Source: Lactuca virosa
Lineage: Eukaryota; Streptophyta; Magnoliopsida; Asterales; Asteraceae
Direction of reading: 5' to 3'
Assembly (NCBI GenBank): GCA_928212115.1
Contig: CAKMRJ010001112.1
Span: 409,498,407 to 409,562,406, forward strand
DNA length: 64,000 nt
Position 1 is the stretch's first letter, and each line of letters begins with the position of its first letter. The translations under genes were made by a program, and so were the position numbers. The notes under the pieces are model-generated. The model was given only the letters and a program-made list of their open reading frames with translations, was not told where the DNA came from and did not search any database. Positions 44,743-55,681 of the stretch are shown here, one piece after another.

Positions 44743-46976
44743 AACGACTACCTCAAGGAGTGTGAAATTGTTTCACAATTGACTCCTCCCAGAACACCAC
44801 CACTTAATAGTGTTACTGAGAGGTGTAATCGAACCTTGCTTGATATGCTTCTTTCAATGATGAGTCGAGCTTTTCTTCCTATATCAATTTGGGGTATGCC
44901 TTAGAGATAGTCGCCCACATCCTAAATCTTGTTCCCATAAATAAGGTTGTCAAAACACCTCATGAGATGTTCACATGGAAAGCTCCCTCACTCATACATA
45001 TCAAGGTCTGGGGTTGTGAGGCTCTCGTGAGACAAGAAACTCATAAAAAACTTAATCCTAGAGCCAAGAAGTGTATTTTCATCGGTTACCCATATAAGTC
45101 CTTTGGATACATGTTCTACATACCTAGTGAAAACGTGGTATTTGTAGCTCGAAAAGGAGTCTTTTGCGAGTGAGAAATCATATTCAAAGAGGAAAGTGGG
45201 AGTACCGTTGATCTGGAACAAATTCCAGAGTCATCAAATTAAGAAACCTTAGATGACACTAGCACTCAACCTAAGGATGAGATTCTACTTGATCCCATTG
45301 ATAATTTATTACATCTTCGTTGATCCAGTAGAGCTATCATGCCACCTATAACTATCGATGAGGATACATTTATTAGTGATAACATACTGGTAAATTTAGA
45401 TGAGACGGCTAATTGCAGGGAAGAGATGGCAAGCCCTGAGACTGCAAAATAGAAAGAGGCTATGGAAAGCAAGATCCAATCTATGTGTGATAACTAAGTG
45501 TAGAACTTAGTTGATCATGTAAATGGTCAAAATACAGTAGGTTGCAAGTGGATCTTCATGAAGAAGACCGATATGGACGGGAAAGTACACACATTTAAAG
45601 CTCGACTGGCTGCGAAGAGATTTACTCAAACCCAAGGGGGATGAGTACGATGATACCTTCTTACCAATGGCCAAGATCAAATCGATCAGGATAATGCTTG
45701 CCATAACACCTTTTATGTTTATGAGGTATCGTAGATGGATATTAAAACCTCTTTCCTAAATGGGAAGTTTGCTAAAGACGTGTACATGAATCAACCAGAA
45801 GGTTTTTTACATGCCAAATTTCATGATAGAGTGTGTAAGCATGAAAAATCCATCTTTGGAATGAAATAAGCATCTCGCAGCTGGAATCTTTGCTTCCAAG
45901 AGAAAGTCAAAGAGTTTAGATTCTCTAAGAGTGAGTATGATTCTTGTGTGCATGTCAAAGCTAGTGGGAGTATAGTAAGTTTCCTAGTGTTGTATGTTGA
46001 TGACATACTCCTTGTAGGAAACAACATTCCAACCTTGCAAGAGGTAAAATCTTGGCTTGGGAAGTGTTTTGCTATGAAGGACCTAGGGGAAGCGTCCTAT
46101 ATTGGGATAATAGTTTTCAGGGATATGAAGAAACGTCTTATTGGTCTTAGCCAAAGTACATACTTAGATAAAATATTAAAACGTTTCAGTACGAAAAATT
46201 CGAAGAAAGGGGATTTTCCCATTCACCATATTGTTAAATTAATGAAGGCTCAATGTCCCATTAATATTGAAGAAATAGATGACATGAAACGGGTCTCATA
46301 TGCTACGTATATAGGATCGATCATGCATGCTACGACATGTACTCGGCCTGATGTGTCTTATGACTTAAGCATGGTTAGTCGATTTCAGGGTAATCCTCGC
46401 AGAGCATATTGGACTGTAGTCAACAATATTCTTAAATATTTGCCAAGAGAAAAAGACATGTTTCTAGTTCTTGGTGGAAATGACACATTAAGATTGAGTG
46501 GATATAGTGATGTCAGCTTTCAAACAGACTGAGAAAACTTTTGTTCTCAATCTGGGTATTCTTCTTGAATGGTGGAGCGGTGACTTGGAAAAGTGCCAAG
46601 CAGACAACGATGGCTGATTCTACTTTTGAAACGTAGTATAGCACAACGATTGAGGCATCAAAATAAGAGGCTTGGTTGAGGAATTTCATCGGTGATCTCA
46701 GAGTAGTCCCGACCATACAAGAGCTAATAGAACTATTATGTGATCATGAAGGAGCGATTGCTTTGACAAAAGAACCGAAAGACCATGGGAGATCCAAGCA
46801 CATCGATATAAAGTACCATTACATCAAACATAGGGTTGAAGATGGGCATCTCTTGTTGAAAAGAGTATCATCATAAGATAATCTTACAGATGCTTTCACA
46901 AAGGCCCTGAGCAGGTTCAAAGGTAACCATCATGCTAGGATCATTGGATTAAGATACGATGTTAGTTTTAGTATTT
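44743..46976 (+). pseudogene. Copia copy B pol: integrase end, RT, RNase H
   Basis: After the solo LTR the integrase continues (NDYLKECEI, RCNRTLLDMLLSMMSRAF, HIKVWGCEALVRQETHKKL). RT begins near 45,530 (VGCKWIFMKKTDMDGKVHTFKA, frame-shifted) and holds an intact YVDDILLVGN (about 45990) within the 194-codon open block 45948-46532 (CFAMKDLGEASYIGI, SIMHATTCTRPD). RNase H is at about 46,540-46,900 (VEDGHLLLKRV) and ends RIIGLRYDVSFSI at 46976. About ten stops and several frameshifts. An old, dead copy. Confidence 0.85.
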
Positions 46977-47820
46977 AATTGATAGATTGATACTTTGTAA
47001 AAAAATAAATGTAATTTTATTTTGGTGATTGAATAATAGAGAAGTATTTATGAGTATGAGCACTACCTTCTTCAAGTTTTTTATTAGTGTGTTTCACTTT
47101 GCATGTTTTACTTCCTTAATGACTTAATTATTCAAAGTTCCACAGTCGCTCATACTTTTAGAAGTAAGTAATGAATTAAGATTGTCATGAATCGATTGTA
47201 GATTGTCCATAAAGATTAGACATTGAATGGGATTGCTATAATATTCATGAGTACTTAGAAAATAGAGATTTTGAGTATTGCATAAACCTGCGATTAAATA
47301 TTACTTCATGGATTCAATCACGAGTAATTCTAAGACAATAATATCTTCTATTCTTCAAACGGAGATACATAAGTTGTAATTTGCAAGTCGGTTGAGCATT
47401 GGTGTTGCGAAAATGCATCAGTAACATGATGTTATAAAACGTAGTGTCATGTATAATTTGATAAGTAAAGGCTACAGTTATGTAGTCAAAGTTTATTATT
47501 TCCTTTTTTTCTTAACAGGAAAAAGTGATATCTTTAGGCCCTAGGCCCAGCCAAGACTAAATTAATGTGTTCAATTAGTATGTCTGACATCATCATAAGT
47601 CAGGATATCTGGAAACAGAATCTTGGACAATAAGATTGATTCTTATGTATGTCTCGTGTTCATATGATATCATGAAGAACGATGGAATGCTTGATCACTT
47701 ATCTTGGAGCCAACATTTGATTTGAATTAGAGTTTGACAGTGGCTTTGGAAAGCACAGTTTTCTATTTGGTTCAAGGTTGTACTTTTAATTATAGTTATA
47801 GACTTATCCAAGTGGGAGAC
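46977..47820 (+). other. Copia copy B 3' untranslated region
   Basis: About 840 bp of AT-rich sequence between the RNase H end and the purine tract AAGTGGGAGAC (47810-47820). The same arrangement and length are seen in copia C (62750-63605). No gene. Confidence 0.55.
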
Positions 47821-48670
47821 TACTGGATTAAGGTGTCTAAGCTCATAAATAAATTGGTATATATTTGTAATTTAAAGCAAAGTCCTTTTTGGGTTGCCGT
47901 TATAACTAGAACTTGGTTAGAATGACATTTGTAGAGAGAGGATAATTTATTAGTTTATTATATGATTAATAAATTGTGATAAAACATTTGTTAATATATT
48001 ATATAATTAATATATTAATTGGAAATAGTAATAGTTAATTAAGAATCAATCATAATTAACTTGTAATTAATTTTGGGATTAATTAGAATTATTTAAAGGT
48101 TCAGGGACTAAGCTGCAATTGTTCAATAGTTAAACAAGAGAATGATTCCAGAACCTTCCACAGAGTGGACGTTTTTGAGGAACCTATTAGGGTTTCTAGA
48201 AGCCTCTTTTATATAACTAGGAAACTAGATATTTACCTGATTTGAAAACCTATTATTATATGTTCAAATTAGGGTTTCTAGGGTTTCCTGGGCAACTATA
48301 AATATGACCCTTGGGGCAGCTATTTTTGACCACTCCATGCACCAAAAGAATAGCTGAAAATTTTGTCTATTTTTTCCTCTCTCCTCAATAGTCTTCTAGT
48401 TCTAGGGTTTGGATACAATCCTTTTGGTGCTGACCTTTCTAAGACTAACAACTACAAGGGATTGAAGTGATTTATTTGCTACAACAAATCAAAGGTATAT
48501 AACCATATTACTTATATTTCGATTATATTAGGGTTTCATGTTAGTTTTGTTATTCATAGTATGTCACCTTCAAAGTGTTGTAATATAGATCCTTATAGGT
48601 TGTATGTGCCCTTTAATTGTTAAATGATTTTCTGTAATTACATGTTTGTTATAACCTATAAAACCCATCA
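47821..48670 (+). repeat. 3' LTR of copia copy B
   Basis: Follows the purine tract AAGTGGGAGAC. It starts TACTGGATTAAGG, where TGTTGG would be expected, and ends AACCCATCA. Aligns with the copy A LTR. TATA box ACTATAAATATG at about 48296. Confidence 0.75.
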
Positions 48671-50307
48671 GTTTTAGCGTTGAAGATTTGGAGACACTAT
48701 CTTTTTGGTGTTAAATGCAAATTGTTTGCAGATCATAAAAGCTTACAATATCTCTTTATTGAGAAAGAATTGAGCATGAGACATGGGTGATGGCTAGAAC
48801 TACTCAAGGACTACATTGTGAAATACTTTATAATCATGGTACATAAAGTATTGTAGTTGATGCTTTGATTAGAAAAGTGAATCTGAAGCAAAAAAGAGAA
48901 AGATCATTAAGGATTGAAGTAATATCAATGATTGTAAAGAAGATAAAAAATGCTCAGACAAGAGCTTTAGCAGAGTATATGAAGAAATAAGAACGCCAAA
49001 TCATGACGTTAATGTTCGAGGAAGACAGCCAAGGGTTGAAACTATTCCACAATCATATTTGGGTGTCAAATGTGCATGGTATACGAGATGGAAAAGTCTC
49101 ATAAAACCAAGTATTCTATACACCCAGGAAGCACCAAGATGTATTTAGACCTAAACCCTTATTAATGGTAGCCAATAATCAAAATCGACGTAGCAACATT
49201 TGTGTCTGAATGTGTGACATGTTCAAGAGTTAAAGCACAATATCAGAAGCCATATGGGAACTTAGAGCCTTTACCAGTACCCATGGGTAAATGGAATGAC
49301 ATTACCATGGATTTCTTAACCAAGTTTCCAGATACGAGAAAAATTCTAGCCATGATATGGGTTATAGTAGACCGGTTGATGAAGAGTGAGCGCTTCGTAG
49401 CCACATGAGAGACCTTTTCTATGGAAAAATAAGTAGAAACCTACGTCAAAGAGATTTTAAAAAGTTCATAGTGTACCCTAATCGATTGTGTCAGACAGAG
49501 ATAGCCGAATAACTTCTAGATTCTGGAAGAGTATGCATGAAGATTCGGGTATGAAACTGTGTTTAAGTACTGATTATCATCCACAAACTGAAGGACGAAG
49601 TGAAAGAACTATCCAAACATTGGAAGATATGTTACAAACATGTGCTTTAGAATTCACTGGTAGCTAGGATGACCACTTACCATTAGTAGAATCCGCTTAC
49701 AACAATAGTTATCACTCAAGCATCAAGATGCCTCATAATGAAGCGATGTATAGAAGAAAGCATCGTACACCATCTTGTTGGATAGAAGCATGGGAAAAAC
49801 ACTTTACGGGGCCTGAAATTGTTCAACAAACCGCTAATAAAGTGAAGATCATTCTGGAAAGAATTCTAGCTTCTCAAAGTCATCAGAAAATTTATTCACA
49901 TCTGAGACGTCGACCAATGAATTTTGATGTCGGTGATCTGGTGTTGCTTAAAGTCATTCCACGGAAATGATTTATCATTCCGCTAATATGGGAATATAAT
50001 TCCATGTTTTATCGGGCCATTCAAAGTACTTCAAAAGATTGGCAATCAAGCATACAAGCTTGATTTTCCCTTTGAACTAGAAGGTACTCATAACACCTTT
50101 CATGTTTGTTACTTTAGGAAGTGCTTGGGAGGAGAACCCGATATGATTCCACTTTCAGAACTAGGGGCTGATAAAAACAAATTTTTAATTGAAGAAGCTG
50201 AAGCTTTGGTTTACAATTGTGGATTAAATGTTTTCAGGTACTTTATTAGATTTTGGGAAGGTAAAGGTGTGATTGTGGACACTTATCAGCAACTTCCATG
50301 TTTTTGA
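48671..50307 (+). pseudogene. Plus-strand gypsy remnant: RNase H, integrase, chromodomain-like tail
   Basis: It starts in mid RNase H (ALKIWRHYLFGVKC, DHKSLQYLF, then SMRHG.WLELLKDY). Integrase is at about 49,120-49,930: CSRVKAQYQKPYGNLEPLP, WNDITMDFLTKFP, STDYHPQTEGRSERTIQTLEDML and LEFTGS.DDHLPLVE. A KPxxFxVGD-type tail follows (MNFDVGDLVLLKV), then HVCYFRKCLGGEPDMIPL and RFWEGKGVIVDTYQQLPCF, a decayed chromodomain. Multiple stops. The left side ends exactly at the copia B LTR, so copia B probably inserted into this gypsy, but its left half was not found. Confidence 0.8.
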
Positions 50308-50450
50308 GATTCTGTGCTTATTTTTTAAAACTATGGTATTGGGATTTGACTTATTAAACAATGGCTTTTATCGATATTATGGTTTATGAAATTGAGGAAT
50401 TTTATCTTATCTAAAAAGGTAAAATTTATTGTGAAAATTGGGATATTACA
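50308..50450 (+). repeat. Tail of a gypsy 3' LTR
   Basis: Ends GGGATATTACA after an AT-rich stretch resembling the last 140 bp of the solo LTR at 44,600-44,742. The rest of this LTR is deleted. Confidence 0.5.
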
Positions 50451-51943
50451 TATATACCTTTAATTCAATTTATATAATGTTAAATCTAGATTCCCACCTT
50501 TGAATCTTCTTTGGTTTCACTCGAAATGCAATAGATACACATATAAGTTGAATCTTTTAGGGTTTACACACAAAATTTGGGAGAGTTTGAGGTCAATATG
50601 GTCTACTTAAAGGCTTAAAACCCGAAGTCAATTTGTTTGTCAAGTCTTTTGAGGATATGGCAATATTCTATGCTGACCGTTCTTAAGCTTCTCAAAAACT
50701 TTCGTATAATTTTGTGTGGGTCGAGTCTTTCTTGTGCTACACTTAGATGGCCGAGTCTTCCTTGTGTTGGTCGATTCCATTTGCTAATCATTCCATGTTT
50801 TCTTGAATATAGTTATCAATCAAGAACTAACTGATTGCATGCTCTAAATATCGGGTTATTTGGTCTTAAACATAGGATGTTGCACACTTTCCTCACAACA
50901 GTTTCGAATGTTGCCATTTTCCAATCATCATAACTTATTTATTTCAACTCTAAATGAGTTGATTATCTTTTATAACTCTTCCATTTTGTCTTGGCAACAC
51001 AATGAGATAAAAAAACCACTTATTCCATGTAATAGAACCTGATCTTTACTGGTAAAACCTAAGCATTGCACTATAGAAATCGAATACAAGTATTAGTGTT
51101 TTGGATTTGTGTTTCCCATACTTTTTGTTGTATTTAGTCACAAAAATAATGTTTTTTGATATATTTCATGATTTATAATCATTTTTTGACTTTACTTTAA
51201 CTATATATTTGTTTATCTAACCGTTTTACATAATAGCAATCTACTTTGTTCCTTTACCAATTATAGCAACCTAATTTGTTTTTTCTATATATTAGTGTCC
51301 AAATATTAATCATTTTACACAATTTTACTCCCAACATATATTATAACATTTCCCAATTAAATGTGTACTATAGTATAACTCAAAGGACATGATCGATACC
51401 ATTTCTCATGTTTGTCCCATTTTGACATATTTATCAGCATTCTTGCATATAACCCTTTTATCATATCTTTTTAAGACTTCAAGATTCTTCAAGATTCTAA
51501 TAGGCTTTCTATATTTGCGGGTAGGTTAAGTAAGTCTAATATCATTTGTTTAATTCTTTATACTATCATTTGGTGTTTTTTCCTACATTTGTCCCATTTT
51601 CTAACATAACGAAAGCATTGATTGTCATTATTTATTGTTTCTTGCATAAAAACAATTTTAAGCATAAAGCTTTCATCCTCTAACCTATTACGACTTTTTT
51701 ATACATGGTTTTCTCATAAACTTGGTCATTGAGTCATATTTGACATAATTCACACTTTTATCCATATTTTACACTTTCTAAAGACTTATCTATTTCAGGC
51801 AACATATATAAACATGTTTCATTATACAAACATATTTTAACTTCATTAACCAAAAATTTAGGATGTTACACCCCCTATACTCCATTATCCCTTCATTTAT
51901 CTCTGTCTCTCACTCTCTTGGTTCAATGTAACCTTCAATACCG
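50451..51943. other. AT-rich interval, LTR-like right end
   Basis: No ORF is supportable. GGATGTTACA at 51861-51870 looks like a gypsy LTR end in minus orientation, but no matching left end was found. GTCGAGTCTTTCTTGTG and GCCGAGTCTTCCTTGTG at 50718-50765 form a small duplicated motif. Confidence 0.4.
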
Positions 51944-52194
51944 ATGGCTTTTACCACCACCATAAGCTTAAAAACCACTTGGTTCAAGCCGTCTCTTGTC
52001 TCATCGGCACATGACAACGATTGTTACCGGAAGCTGATAATCGAAGGAGGAATCAATCCGTTACTAGAATTTGCGAAATAGGGAAAATTAGAAGGTCAAT
52101 AAAATACAACGTTAGCAATTGGAGTACTAGGTCGAGGTATGGAAAGCATGTAACACATGATCCACATCGCCACATACTCCTTGTTTGTCAAAAT

Positions 52195-52528
52195 TGTTGA
52201 ATGTGAAGCCACAATTGTTAAATGTGAAGCCACAATTATTGAATGTGAAGTTTTTTCAAAGGTTGGCTGAAGACCCGGTTGTGTTTTTTGACTACTTCTG
52301 ATTTCCATCTCTATATAAGAGATTCATCTGTATTTGTAAAACTTGTATCTAGTGTAACACAGAAAGAGTGCAGATTAGCACCAAGAAATGTAAATTCCTA
52401 GTTACCGGTGGACGTAGGTCAGAGAAGGACCGAACCACGTTAAATCCCTCATGTTCATCCTTGTGTTCTTGTTTTTCGTGAGCTGTGTGTGTGTTTAGAG
52501 TCGTGTGTTAAGTGTCTCGATCCTAACA
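52195..52528 (+). repeat. 5' LTR of the gag-only copia
   Basis: Begins TGTTGAATGTGAAGCC, with the first 21 bp repeated almost three times in tandem, TATA-like CTATATAAGAG at about 52312, and end ATCCTAACA. Confidence 0.95.
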
Positions 52529-52530
52529 AG

Positions 52531-52542
52531 TGGTATCAGAGC
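52531..52542 (+). promoter_or_regulatory. Primer-binding site (initiator tRNA-Met)
   Basis: TGGTATCAGAGC two bases after the LTR end. Confidence 0.92.
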
Positions 52543-52893
52543 CTTGGTTTAGCTCTAGAGGGTGATTTTCTGTTTTTTGGTCGAAATTTTTTTCGTCAAA
52601 AAATGATTTTGGTGTATACCGTTGGAAAGGTCTCGTTCCGAAGATTCCGAAAATATTTTTTTCTGAATTTTTTGACCACCGGAGGACGTCCAAATCGCCG
52701 GTCAAAGGTTTGCCGGAATAGTGACCGGGAAAACCAGTTCGCCGGAGAAGACGACACTGTAGCAGGAACTGTAGCACGACGTCAGCAGACACTGTAGCAG
52801 GAACTGTAGCAACACTGTAGCAGATTTGAAAATTTGCAATTTGGCCCCTGAATTTCCAGAAAATTGCAAGATAGGTCATTGTTCTTTCAGAAA

Positions 52894-54390
52894 ATGGCAG
52901 AAAGCAGTAAGCTTCAGATTGAGAAGTTTGATGGGAAAGATTTTGGTTGGTGGAAGATGCAAATTGAAGATTTGCTCGTACAGAAAGACTTGGACGCAGT
53001 TTTAGGTGAAAAATCGGAGGCGATGACACAGGCAAACTGGGAGACTTTGGATAAGAAGGCCAAGGCATTTATTAGACTGACGTTGTCAAAGGATGTTGCC
53101 TTCAATATTTTGAAGGAGACCTCGGCAAAGGGAATCATGGAGGCATTGTCTAATATGTACGAGAAGCCGTCGGCAGCAAATAAAGTCTTCCTGATTCGGG
53201 AACTAGTCAACACGAGGATGAGGGAAGGAAGTTCAGTTACAGTACACATCAACAATTTGAACTCGATTTTATCCAGACTTGGGTCAGTGGGAATAAAATT
53301 TGAGGACGAAGTTCAAGCTTTACTACTGTTATCATCATTACCTGACAGTTGGTCCGGAACAGTTACAGCCGTTACTAGTTCCGCAGGATCGAAAGAGCTC
53401 ACTTTTGAGGGAATTCGGGATTTAATTCTAGGCGAAGACGTCAGACGAAGAAATTCCGGGGAATCATCAAGTGAACAATTGAATGCGGTCAGCGGTAGAA
53501 GAAATAACAGAGGTAGTGGGAGCGGGAACAGGAGAAGGAGTCAGTCGAGGACTCGAAATGATGTGACTTGTTGGAACTGTAAAGAGGTTGGACATTTCAG
53601 GAATCAATGTCCAAAAGACAAGAAAGAAGTTAACGTTGCAGTAGACCATTCAGATGATGATGTTTTGATCTGTAGTGTGGAGAGCAATGTGGATTCCTGG
53701 GTTATGGATTCGGGTGCTTTATTTCACGCTACCCACATCCGTGAAGCACTGCGGAATCTGAAAGAAGGGGATTTTGGTAAGGTAAGACTGGCGAACGATG
53801 AGGTTCTTGATGTGACGAGCATAGGTGACTTAGATCTGAAGACTCCAGTCGGTCCATGGACTTTGAAGGATGTCCGGGTAATTCCAAGTCTGAAGAAACA
53901 GTTGATTTCTGTTGGGCAGTTGGATGAACAGGGACACGAGGTTATGTTCAGGAATGGGCAGTGGAAGGTTGTCAAAGGAAATCTTGTGATAGGTCGTGGA
54001 CATAAGAGGGGTTCATTATATATGGTCAGTTTACCGTCTGAGGGAGTAACCGTCCCAGTTCAGAAGAAAAACAAAATCCGGTTCATAGAGTCTCGTGGAC
54101 AGAAGAAGGTTTGCTTTGCAGATGGCAAACCCAGAGTCACAGGTCAGATTCAGGTTGAACGTGTTTGGAACGGTTCAGAAAAACCAGTCAAGGGCATTCA
54201 TAGCAGTGGGAGCATGGGCTTTGTTTCAGCTAGAATACCCAGAACACAGTGGGTTAAGAGAACCAGTATTCCATCTGTAAAAGTCTCTCCAGATTATCTG
54301 CTTCACATGGAGAGTGTCGTTTGTTCTCAGGATGTTCCAGGATCGGGCAGTTCATTTCAGTGGGAGCCGGTGGAGACAGAGAACAGGTAA
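52894..54390 (+). CDS. Gag-protease protein of the non-autonomous copia, 498 codons intact
   Basis: Start ATG 52894 (MAESSKLQIEKFDGKDFGWW); the frame is open upstream but without another ATG. Capsid of Tnt1/UBN2 type (TLDKKAKAFIRLTLSKDVAF, ILSRLGSVGIKFEDE) covers about residues 1-190. An Arg/Ser-rich basic stretch (RRRSQSRTRND) precedes a CCHC knuckle CWNCKEVGHFRNQC (53569-53610). Protease starts with SWVMDSGALFHAT (DSG intact) and reads LKKQLISVGQLDEQGHEV, the usual end of the protease/pre-integrase region. The last 120 codons (KVCFADGKPRVTG to EPVETENR) do not match integrase and appear to be out-of-frame or novel sequence created by the pol deletion. No lesion, so it could supply virus-like particles. 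Confidence 0.85.
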   Translation: MAESSKLQIEKFDGKDFGWWKMQIEDLLVQKDLDAVLGEKSEAMTQANWETLDKKAKAFIRLTLSKDVAFNILKETSAKGIMEALSNMYEKPSAANKVFLIRELVNTRMREGSSVTVHINNLNSILSRLGSVGIKFEDEVQALLLLSSLPDSWSGTVTAVTSSAGSKELTFEGIRDLILGEDVRRRNSGESSSEQLNAVSGRRNNRGSGSGNRRRSQSRTRNDVTCWNCKEVGHFRNQCPKDKKEVNVAVDHSDDDVLICSVESNVDSWVMDSGALFHATHIREALRNLKEGDFGKVRLANDEVLDVTSIGDLDLKTPVGPWTLKDVRVIPSLKKQLISVGQLDEQGHEVMFRNGQWKVVKGNLVIGRGHKRGSLYMVSLPSEGVTVPVQKKNKIRFIESRGQKKVCFADGKPRVTGQIQVERVWNGSEKPVKGIHSSGSMGFVSARIPRTQWVKRTSIPSVKVSPDYLLHMESVVCSQDVPGSGSSFQWEPVETENR

Positions 54391-54500
54391 ATTGAAGAGA
54401 AGGCCGGGTAACTAGGAAGGAGTTAAGATCAAATTTTTTAAAATACAGATGCACAGTTGAATCACAGGTGAAGATTGTTCTGTGGCTTCAAGTGGGAGAT

Positions 54501-54834
54501 TGTTGAATGTGAAGCCACAATTGTTGAATGTGAAGCCACAATTGTTGAATTTGAAGTTTTTTCAAAGGTTGGCTGAAGACCCGGTTGTGTTTTTTGACTA
54601 CATCTGATTTCCATCTCTATATAAGAGATTCATCTGTATTTGTAAAACTTGTATCTAGTGTAACACAGAAAGAGTGCAGATTAGCACCAAGAAATGTAAA
54701 TTCCTAGTTACCGGTGGACGTAGGTCAGAGAAGGACCGAACCACGTTAAATCCCTCGTGTTCATCCTTGTGTTTTTGTTTTTCGTGAGCTGTGTGTGTGT
54801 TTAGAGTCGTGTGTTAAGTGTCTCGATCCTAACA
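54501..54834 (+). repeat. 3' LTR of the gag-only copia
   Basis: Follows AAGTGGGAGAT. Same length as the 5' LTR, with six differences by eye. Followed by the duplicated AAAAT. Confidence 0.95.
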
Positions 54835-55206
54835 AAAATCTTCAAAGAATGTCAAATGAAGTTGCAAGGTGACATCTCTTGGGCTGGTGTAGAGCTTACA
54901 AAATCAAGAAAGCCATGGCTACAAGAGCACTTTGCATCTCGCTTGCAAAGCTATATCGAGTAATTACACAAAATTACAGAAAAACACAAAAACTGCTACT
55001 CCCATCGATAAATGCAATTTGGAAATTCAGCAAGAACATTTTGTACAACTAAATCCCAAATGATTAAGCTCGTTGATCAACTTCTTCACGAAAGAGAAGT
55101 TGAGATAAGAAAAGAAGCAGGCATTGCTTTGACCAAATTTGCATGTTCAGATAACTACCTTTATCTTGACCATTTAAAGGTTATATATAATGTTGGGTTC
55201 TATTGA

Positions 55207-55590
55207 TGCTGAAATTATAAAAATGTAGATAAATGAAGACCATATGTACTTCGATTGTAGAGTTTAAGAATAAATATGATATTAACGTAACTGGATCGAC
55301 TATGCACACTCACATAGGGACCAAACCTGAAAGACAAAAACTAGGCATATTAAAATAAATTTAATTAAGAAAAAGACAAATTGGAAATGGACAAAAACTA
55401 GGGCATTTTCGTGATTTTATATGTACTAACGGAGGCTTATGGATGGTAACGAACTTAGGGACCAAACCTGATGGATTTGCAAACAAGGAGAACCAACCAC
55501 ATCAACATCTCAAAAGTATGACCAAAACTGTAGACAGGGTCATACCATAGTGACCAAAATTGTAATTTACTCTTTTAACTATTTTCCGTC
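55207..55590. other. Spacer upstream of the MBOAT gene
   Basis: No ORF. The phrase GGGACCAAACCTGA occurs twice (55317 and 55457), and CCATAGTGACCAAAATTG follows, which looks like a short decayed repeat rather than a gene. Confidence 0.4.
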
Positions 55591-55599
55591 TATATATAA
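55591..55599 (+). promoter_or_regulatory. TATA box of the MBOAT gene
   Basis: TATATATAA in a pyrimidine-rich context (TTTTCCGTC), about 83 bp before the start codon, giving a leader of about 50-60 bases. Confidence 0.5.
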
Positions 55600-55681
55600 C
55601 TCAGTATTTGCTAATAACTTCTTAAGTTAGTGACAAGAAGCAGCAAATACGGAAAGACAAAGTGTCCTATTGTCCATAGAG

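Larger units (their letters stand above)
52195..54834 (+). mobile_element. Non-autonomous gag-only copia (TR-GAG type)
   Basis: A complete 2,640-bp element: LTRs 52195-52528 and 54501-54834 (334 bp each, six differences by eye), tRNA-Met primer site, one long ORF, polypurine tract AAGTGGGAGAT, and 5-bp duplications AAAAT (52190-52194, 54835-54839). It encodes gag, protease and the start of the pre-integrase region, but no integrase, RT or RNase H. Such an element must move with enzymes from a related Ty1/copia. The leader (52,745-52,820) repeats CACTGTAGCAGGAACTGTAG. Confidence 0.93.
51944..55206 (+). pseudogene. ARMADILLO REPEAT ONLY (ARO)-like pseudogene split by a retrotransposon
   Basis: Two pieces, 51944-52194 and 54840-55206, read together as armadillo-repeat protein: IIEGGINPLLEFAK, GKLEGQ, AIGVLGRGMESM, then after the insertion FKECQMKLQGDISWAGVEL, and later GNSARTF, MIKLVDQLLHEREVEIRKEA and GIALTKFACSDNYLYLDHLK. 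These correspond closely to plant ARO proteins (GGVxPLLKLVKEGKxEGQE, LLDEREVEIxKEAAIALTKFAC), which I recall as regulators of tip growth. Stops interrupt both pieces, and repeats between the two blocks are missing. A copia element sits in the first piece (TSD AAAAT). The stops suggest it was a pseudogene independently of the insertion. Confidence 0.75.

Noticed and set aside
51861..51870. GGATGTTACA as the end of a solo LTR
   Set aside because: No matching TGTAAC start or TSD could be found to the left, so I did not call an element.
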